Of a DNA stretch of 64,000 nucleotides, positions 9,741-20,999 are shown in pieces; positions within the stretch are counted from its first letter, which is position 1, and the number at the start of each line of letters is the position of its first letter. The notes below the pieces were generated by a model. That model worked only from the letters and a program-made list of their open reading frames with translations. It was not told the DNA's origin and ran no database searches. The stretch covers positions 73,543 through 137,542 of the forward strand of contig VTPC01091063.1 in assembly GCA_011009095.1 (NCBI GenBank). Reading direction: 5' to 3'. Source of the stretch: Ignelater luminosus. Lineage: Eukaryota; Arthropoda; Insecta; Coleoptera; Elateridae. A program made the position numbers and the translations under genes.

Positions 9741-12650
9741 ACTAATTTATCGTTGACTTTATTGGTTCTTGATAGCTATAACAGAGAGCAATAGTCTACA
9801 ATTCATGAGGTTATTTATTAGACAAAATAGACACTGCAATAGATCCCTGAAGATTTCCTATTTTAATTTAGTAGGGATTAGATGCGGTACTATTTACAAC
9901 CACACAAGACAAGCGATTAAGAGAAATGCTCGTATGATGAGTAATAGATTAGATAATCGGGCATGTGGATGTTTAACGATCTAGATTGCGTTATACGCCA
10001 TTTGTCCTATTAAAAACCTGTGAAATCCGGAAGATAGCTACGGTGTAGTATTTGCGTTTGAAATCTCACTCTATGATCTCAGCGATGTTAATAGGTTGAT
10101 GGAACTGAAACTGAAAATGATTGTATACGGATAGAATAATGACGATTCTGATTTTTATCTTTTGGCATTATCACAGAAAAGCACTAGAGGTAATAGTGAA
10201 TTTTACTTCTTCATGTGATGACAGCACTTAATCTTTTACACCGCCTTAAGCACTTAAATTTGGTGTCGTTTCTTGGTGGTAGCGATAATAACATCCCTTT
10301 ACGATTGGATCTGAGATTTCTTAGATCTGATGAACAAGGATATAGATAGATAGATTTCCGTAAGGCCATCTAATTTAGGAATTACATTGATTATAAGGTT
10401 AGTCTTTTTAAGTTGATCAATAGAATGGATGCTTTCGGGATGGATCAACATTAGTACGAATGTTAAGAATTATTCTAATTGGAGCATTTGGCTTGAATAA
10501 CGCATACCATGCTCCTTGAGTTCTCTAGGTATAACTCACAAGTCGACAAAACTCGAGTCGTAACCAATCTTGCAGTAATAGCAAGCTGCATTTGTAGTGC
10601 CCTTTTTCTAGCTTGCTGATTTTCTTTTTATAAAACTAATGCGTTTTTTCTACATTGAACATTTTAAAATTACTTTTATAAAAATTATCAGAAATCGTTT
10701 GCTTATTAATTAAAATAAAATATTTTGATTCAGCAAAATACAAGCAAACTGGAAACAAAATTATTTTGAATTGTTGGATTTTGAAATCGAGCAGTTTTCT
10801 TAGTTTAAACAAATCTGACTTTTCATAGTATAAGGAATATTTTGATAAAAAGTAGAAAATGTTGCCAGTTTTCAAATTGTGAGAATAAACGTGTGGTTAA
10901 TTCGACGTGCAGGAAGGTGGATACAATCAAGTAGTGCTAATTATTGTGATTAATACATTAATGTGATCGAGGCAAATAAATAATTATGGGACTGCTTCTA
11001 CCCTAACTTGCTCTGCAGAAATGGATCGTTGACTTTTGTCCAACTTCCTGTTAGGAAACCAGGTGATCCCTTTATGTAGCTCATTTATACATGATGGTTA
11101 TTATTTATTTTTTTAAACTGAGTAAGATCGCTACTTTGAAGCTGTTTAAATTCTTTCTATGGCTATAAAATACTTAATCATTACTACATTCAGAATCCAA
11201 CACACTCTTTCAATGTTAACGTCTATTAGAAAACTAAATTTCTCACAAGCGCTGACATTAAATACAGGCCATGAACTTATACATAGTTATTGTATAGGTG
11301 ATGTGACCCAAGAGCCTCTAGCTATAGTAATTACCTCTCTCATAAAAAATACTAAAACTAAACGTAATTCGTCCATGCATGTCATTACACGAACATGTTA
11401 TTTTTTAATTACACTTCTGTACCTTCATATTTGTTCCTTTAAAATACTAAATCTGCTTATGAAAGGTTTTGTTAGTAGCGCGGTATCCTTGAATTAATCA
11501 ATTGGGATTGTAGTCATTAGTAAGAAATATACAAAAGTTCCGTTTACAAATTAAACAGTTGCCTCTGTGAAAAACAAACATTGTCGTCTGTTTAATTACA
11601 GTTAATAAATGGAATCTAGTCTTTTGTTTTTCTCTTTTAATAGCAGATGTTGCATTTGCTAAATCTTTCTAGACGTTTTTAGAGAAACTAACATTATTTG
11701 CTTTCAAACAAATTTTATGAAAAATATTTTTAGGTTAATTACAAAAACATATATCATTTGCAATTTGAAATGAGATTTTTAAATACGTAATTTGTAGTGT
11801 TTTAATTTTTTTTTGTCAATTTTAATAAACGGTTTGCATTTAAGCAATTGTCAAAAAAATTACCGCTAACCATCTGTTTAATTTCAAATGCAAAAATCAA
11901 CATCTCTAAATTATCTTAGACTCTTAAGGTAATATTTCTTTATTTGCAATGATGTGAAAGTGCGGAACTCTTTTAGTGCTTATTTTGTCATTTGTATCGT
12001 ATTTAAAGTAGGTAAATACAAAACTTCATTTTGCAAATAAAGTCCTAAGACAACTGCTGTAAGATTTCTATTTGACTTAAAACAATTTTTTCAAGTTTAA
12101 AGTAGTAATAGAAGTGCCTAGATAATTATGATGCAATAAATAAGCTCTGCTATTGTTTCTCTTAACAACAGGTAGGTTAGAAGCAAATTCGCAGGCGGGC
12201 AAATTTAAAAATAGAAAAGTGAATTGCCGAAATGTAAATGACGATGACAATATAATAGTGATTGATATGTATTTATTGTTTTCAACTCAGAAGTCTTTCA
12301 AGTGTTGTTGTGTGGGCATTATCCAACTGTTATCTTAAAGAACTGATTTAATCTATAACGGCATGCACACCAACGCACAAACGTGTAACTGGATTACAGG
12401 CATCAAGCCGAAACAATCGTTTCAAAATTTAATAATGTGACATTATTGATTTTATCTTTTTTTTAAATATGTAAGTGTATTTGCTGTACACGTATTAGGG
12501 GTGACGGCTGATGATCTTTTACTGTAGGGGTGCAACATTACATTACCGCAACTACTTTTATCATCGTTCTTTTGATCAATTAAAAAAGCGATCAATTTTT
12601 AAATAATTAATCTTAAAACATTACATTGAAGTTCAAGCATGTTGTTCATA
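9741..12650. other. non-coding stretch, nothing recognised
   Basis: Alternating AT-rich and slightly GC-richer patches (about 9760-10600 is the latter). I found no protein domain, RNA gene or clear repeat. The 112-codon frame at 11159-11497 has host-like AT-rich composition and no recognisable motif. Confidence 0.4.
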
Positions 12651-12659
12651 TTAACGTAT

Positions 12660-13730
12660 GCGCGTTGTTTGAAATTGTCCAGTTCAGGTTTTAGGTTCAT
12701 TCTGTTGCCGATGCCTTGATGCACAATCGAAATCAGTTTTGATTCCTTAGAACAATAGCACAAAACAATTTTCTAACTGGAAATAACAGAATCAACCTCT
12801 ACAACCTGATTAAAGTAAAGAATATCTTCTCACATCCTTAAAATATTATTTTAAAACAGTGGAAAATTGCTGTGTTGTCACCAAACAACTTTTGAAGGCA
12901 AATCTCGGGAATTTCCTTAACATTAAATTAAACTTCACTATGATGAAGCACCACACAGAAAATTAACAGAGAAACGACAATTATAGGGAATTCAACAACC
13001 TTGGCCAGTCTTTGGGACAACAGTGAATGTTTTTTCTTCATTAGTTTTATCAGTTCTTGAATGCCGAAATAACTTCCGCGGCTTTCTGAACCTTAACTAA
13101 ATCTACAACCGAATACGATGCTATAGAAACCACATTTCTATCCAGATTTTCTGTAGTTCAATTTCCTACACGTCTTTTATGACTACAGATGTCTTAATGG
13201 ATTTCTCTAGGGTAAGGTTACGCTAGCATTTGTTACGTTTAGATTTGCAGAACCCAGACGACAGCTTGTCTCAATGAGAAAATGTTCTACAGAAGCGGCC
13301 TTCGTTAATACGCCACTAATAAGTATTAGCATCAACAATTTAAAATCCAAAGAAGAATTAAGAAGTTGAAATTAGTTGTTAATAAACAATAATAAATAAC
13401 AATAAATAAATAAAAAACAAATAATAAATAAAATGTGGAACAATACAACAAATTTCAGCACAAGATTAACTAAATTGCTAAATGCAGGACAATGACATTT
13501 GCTATTATTAACGTATTAGTTGTTGAGATACATCAACAAGGCGACACATCAAGATTAGACTTCATAGCCAACTGGACCCAGAAACATTTAGGAACACGTA
13601 CTAATCTTCACTAGAAAATAAAGAAGAACAACCAAATAAAAACAAATAAGACTATGATGGTACGAATTTATTTATTACAAAGAGTACAAATATTCTTAAA
13701 GAAATTATTACGTGCGTTTCTGGTACCTTA
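12660..13730. repeat. unrecognised ~1.3-1.4 kb unit, copy 1
   Basis: First of two diverged direct copies. Shared landmarks in the same order are: GATGCACAATC-AAA near 12718-12735; ATTCAACAACCTTGGCC near 12990; CAGACGACAGCTTGTC near 13255-13270; AAGTTGAAATTAGTTGTTAATAA near 13363; and GATGGTACGAATTTAT near 13655. Offsets to copy 2 fall from about 1440 to about 1250 across most of the unit, so the copies differ by indels. Short translations are similar on both strands, so the reading direction is undecided. I do not recognise the family; a decayed tandem gene pair or a transposon pair are both possible. Confidence 0.5.
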
Positions 13731-14109
13731 TCAGTAGAAGCTTGATTGTGCGATACTTATTACACGAATGCCGCAAGTAGTTCTCAGTAAAGATAGGCGT
13801 GGTCTAAATATATCACCAGGTTCTAACACCAAAACGCCCACCTTTACAGTTTCTATTAACAATATTAGCTCAAAGTTTGTTGTCAAATCAAAGATATCAT
13901 TCATAGATTGTCACACCACAGCTGTAAGATCAAATAGAAAACCCACCTGTTCTGGTCAAAGTATAAATATCTACATCTAAGCAAAAAGATGGAAAGAGAG
14001 CGACTCCTATATGTTTATTCAAACCCATGATTAGAATCTTTAAATTGATAGCTTTGAATCAGTTTTTGTATTGAATAGAGATTTTTCTTGTTATAGAACT
14101 CGGTTGACG

Positions 14110-15090
14110 CTTTTGCCGCTATTTTATAAAATTTCAAGTTCAGTCTGTTGTTGCTGCTCCGATGCACAATGAAATTACGACCTTGGTTTCTTAAAAACAG
14201 AGACACAAAACAAATTCCTAACTGAAAAAAAATAACTAACTCGTGCACAAGAAGATGCTTTGAGGTTGCTTTATAACTTATCTTGAATAAGTAAGTGACT
14301 TCTGAAATCAAAGCTTGTCGCCCTTACTACCAAGTGCCGTACAGAACATGTACGGAAAGATGACGATGAATTCTTCGGATTCAACAATCCTGGCTAGGTT
14401 TTGATACGATGGGAGATGTTAATAAGTTGGTGTCCTAATTAATTTTGCCAATCTCTACAGTCGGTACAAATTCATAAACATCAACAATTTTTACCACTAA
14501 ACTCGCCGAACTCAGGCCACAGCTTGTCGCAATGGAAAGATTTTCTGTAGACACAACCTTTGATAATAAGCCGCTAGGAAGTATTAGCACTGTAATAACA
14601 GTTCATCAGAGTGGTCCACGCAATACTATGAAAATGTAGAAATTAGTCAATGATTAAAAGTGTTATCGAGTTTTGGGAACTGTCAATTCTATGATAACAA
14701 TTATAGGTAATTAATTGTTTCTTCACGAATTCTAATACATAATTTTCAATGTAGAGACTGATGATGGTGTTAGATCTACAAGGTAACCGAAACACGCGTT
14801 TCTATGATTTTTGTTACATAAAGAATTTAATGATCTGCCTATAAGTTGTTGATAATATAAAATCTATCTTGGTAACTTGGTAACTATAGAACCAAAAACA
14901 ATGAAAATATTGATAGATGATAGATGCGATTTTTTTATGAAATTTTGCAATTAAATAATAAAAACGCGTCTAAACCAGTTTTAAGTTAAATTGATGGTAC
15001 AAATTTAAATAAATGCTCAATCAGGAAAATCCAGCAAATTTATAATAACAAATTATAATGAACATTACAAGTAAGAACAAAGTGTGTTTC
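14110..15090. repeat. unrecognised ~1.3-1.4 kb unit, copy 2
   Basis: Second copy of the unit at 12660-13730, with matching landmarks: GATGCACAATG-AAA near 14160, ATTCAACAATCCTGGCT near 14376, AGGCCACAGCTTGTCGC near 14514, ATGTAGAAATTAGTC near 14634, and GATGGTACAAATTTAAAT near 14993. On the plus strand it reads LAELRPQLVAMERFSV near 14500-14550, where copy 1 reads FAEPRRQLVSMRKCST. On the minus strand a 98-codon frame (14015-14311) includes GICFVSLFLRNQG, matching a decayed equivalent in copy 1. Neither copy keeps a long intact frame. Confidence 0.5.
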
Positions 15091-15094
15091 TTAT

Positions 15095-18000
15095 TTTTTT
15101 TAATTCTTTTTGTTTGTAATTTTTCTTAACTGTCTTCCAATAATTCTTATTTTTAATAATTTATGTCTGAAAAAGGTTTTCTTTATTGTTTTTTATAATC
15201 ATTTAAATTTAATTTGTAAATTCTATGCTGAAAACCGGTTAGATGCAGTGAATACATCGATTTTTCATATTTGCAATATATCAGGATGCTTTTCGTCTCT
15301 TCGCATTCATTAAAGGTCATTTCTCTTTTTATTATTGCTATTAAATCAACTTCGGTATATTTTTATTTAACTCCAAACATTTATTTATGATTATTTGGAA
15401 TCAAAGACTATTAACATACGAAAATACCAATGCCATCAACATCATCATCAAATTGACCTTTTTCGAAACCATTTATTTTACTTTAACATCATTTTTAATA
15501 CCTCTTTGAAATAACTTTCACGAACTATGTAGTTGTCATCTTTAAAAATTGTAGGTGGCTCTAAGATGGAAAAAAGAAATCAAAACATGATTAGGTGTTT
15601 TTTCAGAGCGACATTTTGTCAAAGAAAGTTAGACATAAAAAACTATCGACCGTAAAAAATAAGATGTAAAGAACACAAAGAAAAGAAAATTATTATTGGT
15701 AGCACATAAATAATAGTTTTACGAGCTCGTTCGTTTTAATATTAAACGTTGTGCATATTCACTATCCATTTTGTCTTTTCTTTTTTATTTCAAAGAGAAA
15801 ATATTTATTACAGAGAACTAACCGGTCGGGTTATTATTATAAACCTCTGCAAAAGATCAGACGTTGAATCTTCTTTATGAGATCAAACTCTCGTATAATA
15901 TTTATTTGTATGTGGTACTCTGAATCCAGTTCTAGATATTTATAGCGCTTTCAGAATAGCTGTAATTACGTGAAGAAATTTCGCAGTGATTGCTTTGCTA
16001 GTTGATACAGTTAGAAAACGAATTTTACAGTTCGATTTATTTTGCATTCTTCAATTTGTTCTGTGCTTAATGACTTATATTTTTCTTAATATTTTTTTTA
16101 TATGTACAACACCTAAGGTTATAATTTTGCATGAAAAAACTTTAGATTATCCATTACAGTTTAATAAATATAAATCATGGGAAGATAAGAAAGTTTTGAT
16201 ACCCAAAAGCGGTATAAATACTTTTTTGCCATAAGTTATGTTCTACTTATAAGGGGCCAGCCTTATTTATTTTCATTTTTGTTAAATAAGAATTCTTGAA
16301 ATGTTGTTGGAATTAGACAAAAAAAACTGCAGTAGATTTACTTATGTTAAATTTAGATTTATACAGGGTGTGTCTAATTCCTAGCATTTTTAACGTATAA
16401 TTTACTTAATTTATGTATTTTGGACAATCTCTTTTTAAGTGTTGAATTTCTCAATTGGGAAATGTTGAAAATTATAAAAGAAGTATCTAATTGTTTATTG
16501 ATCACAATAGATGTAAGAAATATTGTCTGAAGCAAAACAAATTGTTTTAGACCAACAAACTCCAAAGATGATCAAAATAAGTATTTCTGAGGGTGTTGTA
16601 CCGATGACCAAGGTGTTCCACAAAAGCTCAAAATTCCAATCTTTTGTTTTTTAGGATAATCTCGATAATTTAACACTCTTCATTTATTATCTTTTACAAA
16701 AAGTCATATGTTGTAATCAGTAATGAACCAGGAGTAGGAAAATATCAGAATATATGGAGTGTTCCTTTACGAAAAAACGTGTTGAGTATGCCAATCCACT
16801 CTGTATTGCCGAAACTAAAAGTTTTCAATTCCATTTCCGCTTATAGTCGATGCAGCTTCAGGTTGGATAATAGATAATAGCCCTACCTGCTCCATAGTAA
16901 GGATTTTTGAATTTTGGTTTTTTTTTTATTGAAATATGTGTAAGACCCGAAACCTTTACCAATGACATTTGTTTATCTTTCGACTGATGTATATTTTGAT
17001 ACAGTTATCTATTTTGCGCTATTTGTTTTAGTTTTTTATTTTTCTTGTCTTATAGGCTACACAACAGAAAAAGTATTATGTCAATACAACTTTTTGTTAG
17101 CGAAATACAGTTTTAAAACGAACACTTTCTATAATTGTCTTGCATGATAATTTTCAGGATTTTTGTATGTTTTCTAATTTGATATTAAGCCGGGACCTGC
17201 AAGCAATGCAAAATGCAAAGAATGTGCAGCTATGACTTGATGTTGGACAGTAGTTAGTGGAGGTCAGATAAAAAGCAGCCACATAATTTCCCGATGGCGA
17301 CTGATGGAGATTTGATGTGTCCAAGGTCGTGGTTATGGTTTTGAGAAACAGCAAAAACTTGTCTAATCACAGGGTGCGTTGGGCTGGTTTCAGCAAAGGA
17401 AGTTTTTGGTAAGAGATTGATTAGTCAGGAGAGCTAATGAAATGTTTTTGAGAATGTGTTTCAGCTTTGGAGTAAATACTCAATATATTATTTTCGAGCG
17501 GCAATCTCTTTATTAGAAAATTTGTCCTGGATTCTTATCTCTTCCCTGTCTCTTTCTATGATTCATCTTTCTTGTTTATATTTGAAATTTGGTAATGAAA
17601 AAAACTTGTTTTGGTGACGGTTTCAAATATTCCACCTTGCTTACCCCAGACATACAGTTGTACACCTATGAAACCGAAATCAACTTCAATTACAATTTAA
17701 AATAAATCGAATTCGGACATTAAGATCCACACAGTTTTTCCGAATTGTCCTCCTTTTTTACTGCGATGGGAGGCAAGTACTTGTGTCCCCTATTGGTTCC
17801 CAGTGGCATATATCCAAGAACCATTAAAATCGGCATGGTAGATTTTGATATCTAAAAAATGGGCATGGCCAAAGAAAGTTACTATTGGTCTTTTGTTGTG
17901 GCTGTTCTTCGATCATATAGTCTACAAAATGAAAAACGCTGATCTGAAGTCAAATACTATATTAGGTACGTAGATGTCAATAGCGTAACTTTAGATTTGA

Positions 18001-18990
18001 GACCCAGACTAATCAAGGTTTATGGACGACCATCCTTGTTATATTTACAAAGAAAAGTTGCAACTATTGAATTCCATATTCTGATAGGCTTTTGCAATAA
18101 AAATCTGACGTTTTTGATTCAGATCTCTACGTGGTGTTCAAAAATGTCTGTTGTTTATTCCTACCTTTGTAAAGCACATGCTGGAGAGCTCTCACTTGTA
18201 ATCAATGAGAAGCCAAAGATCACAAATTACTTGGCTATGAACATTGCACATGGGAATATTTTGCATACTAAATTTTGGAAATTCATTAGATGTTAGATTA
18301 TCAGATTTTGACCCTCATAATTAAAATCGAACACATAAACAAAGAAACAATCACTTGACTGCAAATTCTTACCCCAAAAGTTCATAAGACCCAATCTCTC
18401 ACGTTTCCATATGTTTTAAATTTTTCTAGGCATACAAGTTCTTGCAGGTTATGCATTCTTATGAATTTCTAGGTTCTTGCAGGCCTCCAGTTCTCAAACC
18501 ATGCAGATTTTCAGAATTTTGTAACCAGATCTTTAGGTTTCTGAGAGTTTCCAGATCTGTTTTGACCACTGGATTCTTGTACGTCTGTTTTAACTTCAAG
18601 TCTAAATCTTGAATTCCTATATCTATAATCTATTTAATCTTTAGAAAGTCGATTTCAACAAAAACTTGATCCTCCAGAAATTTATTACAAAATGAAATTT
18701 TAAAAAATTGGCAAAGCAGGTCAATTTTGATTTTGAAAGGGACCAATGTGAACAAAAGATCTGTACAGTAATTCCCTTAAAACTCATAAATAATAAGATC
18801 TGATGATTAGTTTGTAAGAAATTGCTTCTTGGAACTTCAAATTAGGAAAATTACGAAATAACGAAAAACTTTAGATAGTCATTTATATTTGTTAGAAGAC
18901 CACATTGACTATGATCATCGAGATTTTAGAAAACGATAACAACCTTTTAGAAAACGAACTAACTTTTCAATAAGATAAGCTTTGAAGGGC
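15095..18990. other. non-coding stretch with scattered repeat traces
   Basis: AT-rich and mostly featureless. A TACAGGGTGTGTC terminus-like motif lies at 16362-16374. At 18400-18600 the steps TTCTTGCAGG and CCAGTTCT/CCAGATCT recur in degenerate form, suggesting an old short-period repeat. The 99-codon frame at 17997-18296 shows no domain I know. Confidence 0.35.
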
Positions 18991-18999
18991 GTTGAATTA

Positions 19000-19270
19000 A
19001 CAGGAGAAGTATTGTGAAGTGGCCAGCTAGATCATCCAGCCTAACTCCCTTAGATCTTTGTTGTGGGGATATCTAAAATCAAAAGTTTCCGCTACTCACC
19101 TTAGAAGTCTAGAAGAGCTGCGACAGAATATTGTCACGGAATTTATCGCTTTCACTCGTAACTCATGCCCAAAGCTTCCAACTGGAGCTTAGCTTGGTAA
19201 GCACAACCAGAAAAGCTTGCTATAATGGTATTCATAAATCGGAGATGAATCCTGAGCAATTTATTCGTTG
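19000..19270 (+). mobile_element. IS630/Tc1-mariner-type transposase fragment
   Basis: From 19005 the plus strand reads RSIVKWPARSSSLTPLDLCC, the family's W-P-x-RSPDL-x-PLDFFLWG block with the catalytic-region Asp of PDL lost (SSL). After a frameshift, from 19103, it reads RSLEELRQNIVTEFIAFTRN, the family's C-terminal RSLEELRQRI segment. It is the same transposase family as the relics at 8328-9140 and 56754-57470. The fragment ends at the 100 N gap and no inverted termini are visible. Confidence 0.75.
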
Positions 19271-19287
19271 ATTTGAAGGTTTTTTTT

Positions 19288-19387
19288 NNNNNNNNNNNNN
19301 NNNNNNNNNNNNNNNNNNNNNNNNNNNNNNNNNNNNNNNNNNNNNNNNNNNNNNNNNNNNNNNNNNNNNNNNNNNNNNNNNNNNNNN
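19288..19387. other. assembly gap (100 N)
   Basis: A run of exactly 100 N flanked on both sides by T runs, so a homopolymer or a fold-back of T and A tracts may have broken the assembly. A length of exactly 100 usually means unknown size. Confidence 0.98.
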
Positions 19388-19743
19388 TTTTTTGATTTCT
19401 TTTTGAATTGAAGAAGTAACTGTATTATGTTTGGGACGAGTACGTATGCATATTATTGATGACATGTCAATTTGGTATCACTGCCTTGGCGGTTACAAGA
19501 TGTGATCCTTTAGCAGGTGTTTTTAGAACACATTTGATTTACGTGTAGATGAATTCATACAACAAAAACAAAAAACATTTCATCAAGATCATCATGGAAT
19601 GCATTAAAGCAAATTCCTAGAAGTTTTCTGTTCGTGGAAGAAATAAAATACAGTTGGCACATACAAACAAATATGTAGTACGACTCCTTATCTACTAAGT
19701 ACAAAAATAAAAACAAATTAGTGGAAATTTAATATTTATCTCT

Positions 19744-19771
19744 ACAACAACAACAACAACAACAACAATAA
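19744..19771 (+). repeat. (CAA)n microsatellite
   Basis: A run of eight to nine CAA/ACA trinucleotides in AT-rich DNA. No gene overlaps it. Confidence 0.9.
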
Positions 19772-20246
19772 ACATATTAAGATGAATAAATAATAAGAGA
19801 GAACAACCATATTGAGATTCCACTGCTTAAAAAGTGAACCTACCTTTTATTTAATTAAATTACCCCAAGCATATAACAGGCTCACATACAAACATTTACA
19901 CTACCTTAGCACATTCTTGAGTACAATGAGTACAAATTTTACATTTATCTTATTTTTTCCGAATCACATTTTTGTGGTAGATATATATATAAACAGTTTT
20001 AACCTTTTTGTATACAAACACCCTGTTTCAGAACGTGTGGTAGGGAAGGCTGAAACCTAACAGCAGTTTTCTTAAATCCTTTTTACTAATCCTTTTTCAG
20101 TTCCTTAATCACCTCTACGATCATCTATTGCATCGTTTTGTTCATTCTGCCCGACTATTATAAAACTAAGAATGTTACCAAGGCGAGAGCTTTCAACTCT
20201 TCCCATAATAGAGTAAGCCAGTTCAATTTAGTTAAGTTGAACTTGA

Positions 20247-20990
20247 TTATATGATTCTTAGCTTGGTGACAGCCACTATTATTAATCCAGTTTGATTCTT
20301 GTGTCTTGTAAGCTCATATGTGCAGTGTAGGACTGATGGATCTACTTCCTTGATATTCCCAAAAGGTGTTTCGGCTCTAAGCAGGTTGGTTTCTTGTCTA
20401 GCAAATCGTCCGCCTTCTCGTTGCAATGAACCGATTGTACTTAGTAAGACAGATGAGATTCCTTTGTTGTGGTCAGCCTGTCCAAAGCATCCGCACGTTT
20501 TTGGACATGAGCATTCCTTCTTTCTTGTACTGACTGAGCAGATTGCTTTTAGTGCCGCCTGACTATCGGAGCAAATATAAATCTTTTTCTCTTTTCTCTT
20601 TGCCTGCTTGGAAAGCATTAGTGTGCTTATCCAAGGCAAAACTCTCTAGCACGCCTTGATTTTTTCTACCTCTGTTTTGTTTGTAATCCATCGGCATAGA
20701 AGACTAGCGAGTCTTCGGTGTCTGGGTTACGGTCGTTCTGAGGTATACTGTTATAGTGTTTTCTTCTTTATACAAGTAGCGAGCCTCAACAGAAATTAAA
20801 GTGCAATACCAGTTATGCCCAGACAGGTCAAACTGTGGGTCTTGGCTAGCCTTTCAGCATTGGTGGTGCACCACTAGGTCACCGAACCATACTGTACTTT
20901 TGGTCCGGAAAGGGCTGCGTAGAGGCAGTAACTTACCTAAAGATTGATTCCCCAGCTCCTAACTACCACATTTTTGTGGGATTTCACTTT
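20247..20990 (-). mobile_element. decayed LINE, C-terminal linker and RNase H domain
   Basis: Minus-strand relic of a non-LTR retrotransposon pol. At the upstream end (about 20800-20950) it reads YAALSGPKVQYGSVT, then AERLAKTHSLTCLGITG. This corresponds to the R-P-I-x-x-YGS-x-x-W and KLQRLACL-ITGA segments that follow the reverse transcriptase in Jockey/R1-like elements. Next comes LVFYADG, the RNase H D-G-S-K-T start, and in 20247-20639 IYICSDSQAALKAI, the second RNase H block. Further on FARQETNLL matches the ADELAR(Q/R)G block, whose acidic residue is not clear here. Frameshifts and stops are present. The element ends near 20240. It may be a different family from the 0.4-1.5 kb LINE because no overlapping domain can be compared. 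Confidence 0.75.
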
Positions 20991-20999
20991 GGTTACTTT

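Noticed and set aside
11159..11497. 112-codon plus-strand frame
   Set aside because: It has AT-rich intergenic composition, no domain, no splice structure and no similarity I recognise.
19232..19465. Minus-strand frame across 19.2-19.5 kb
   Set aside because: It spans the 100 N gap, and the flanking codons belong to a plus-strand transposase relic.
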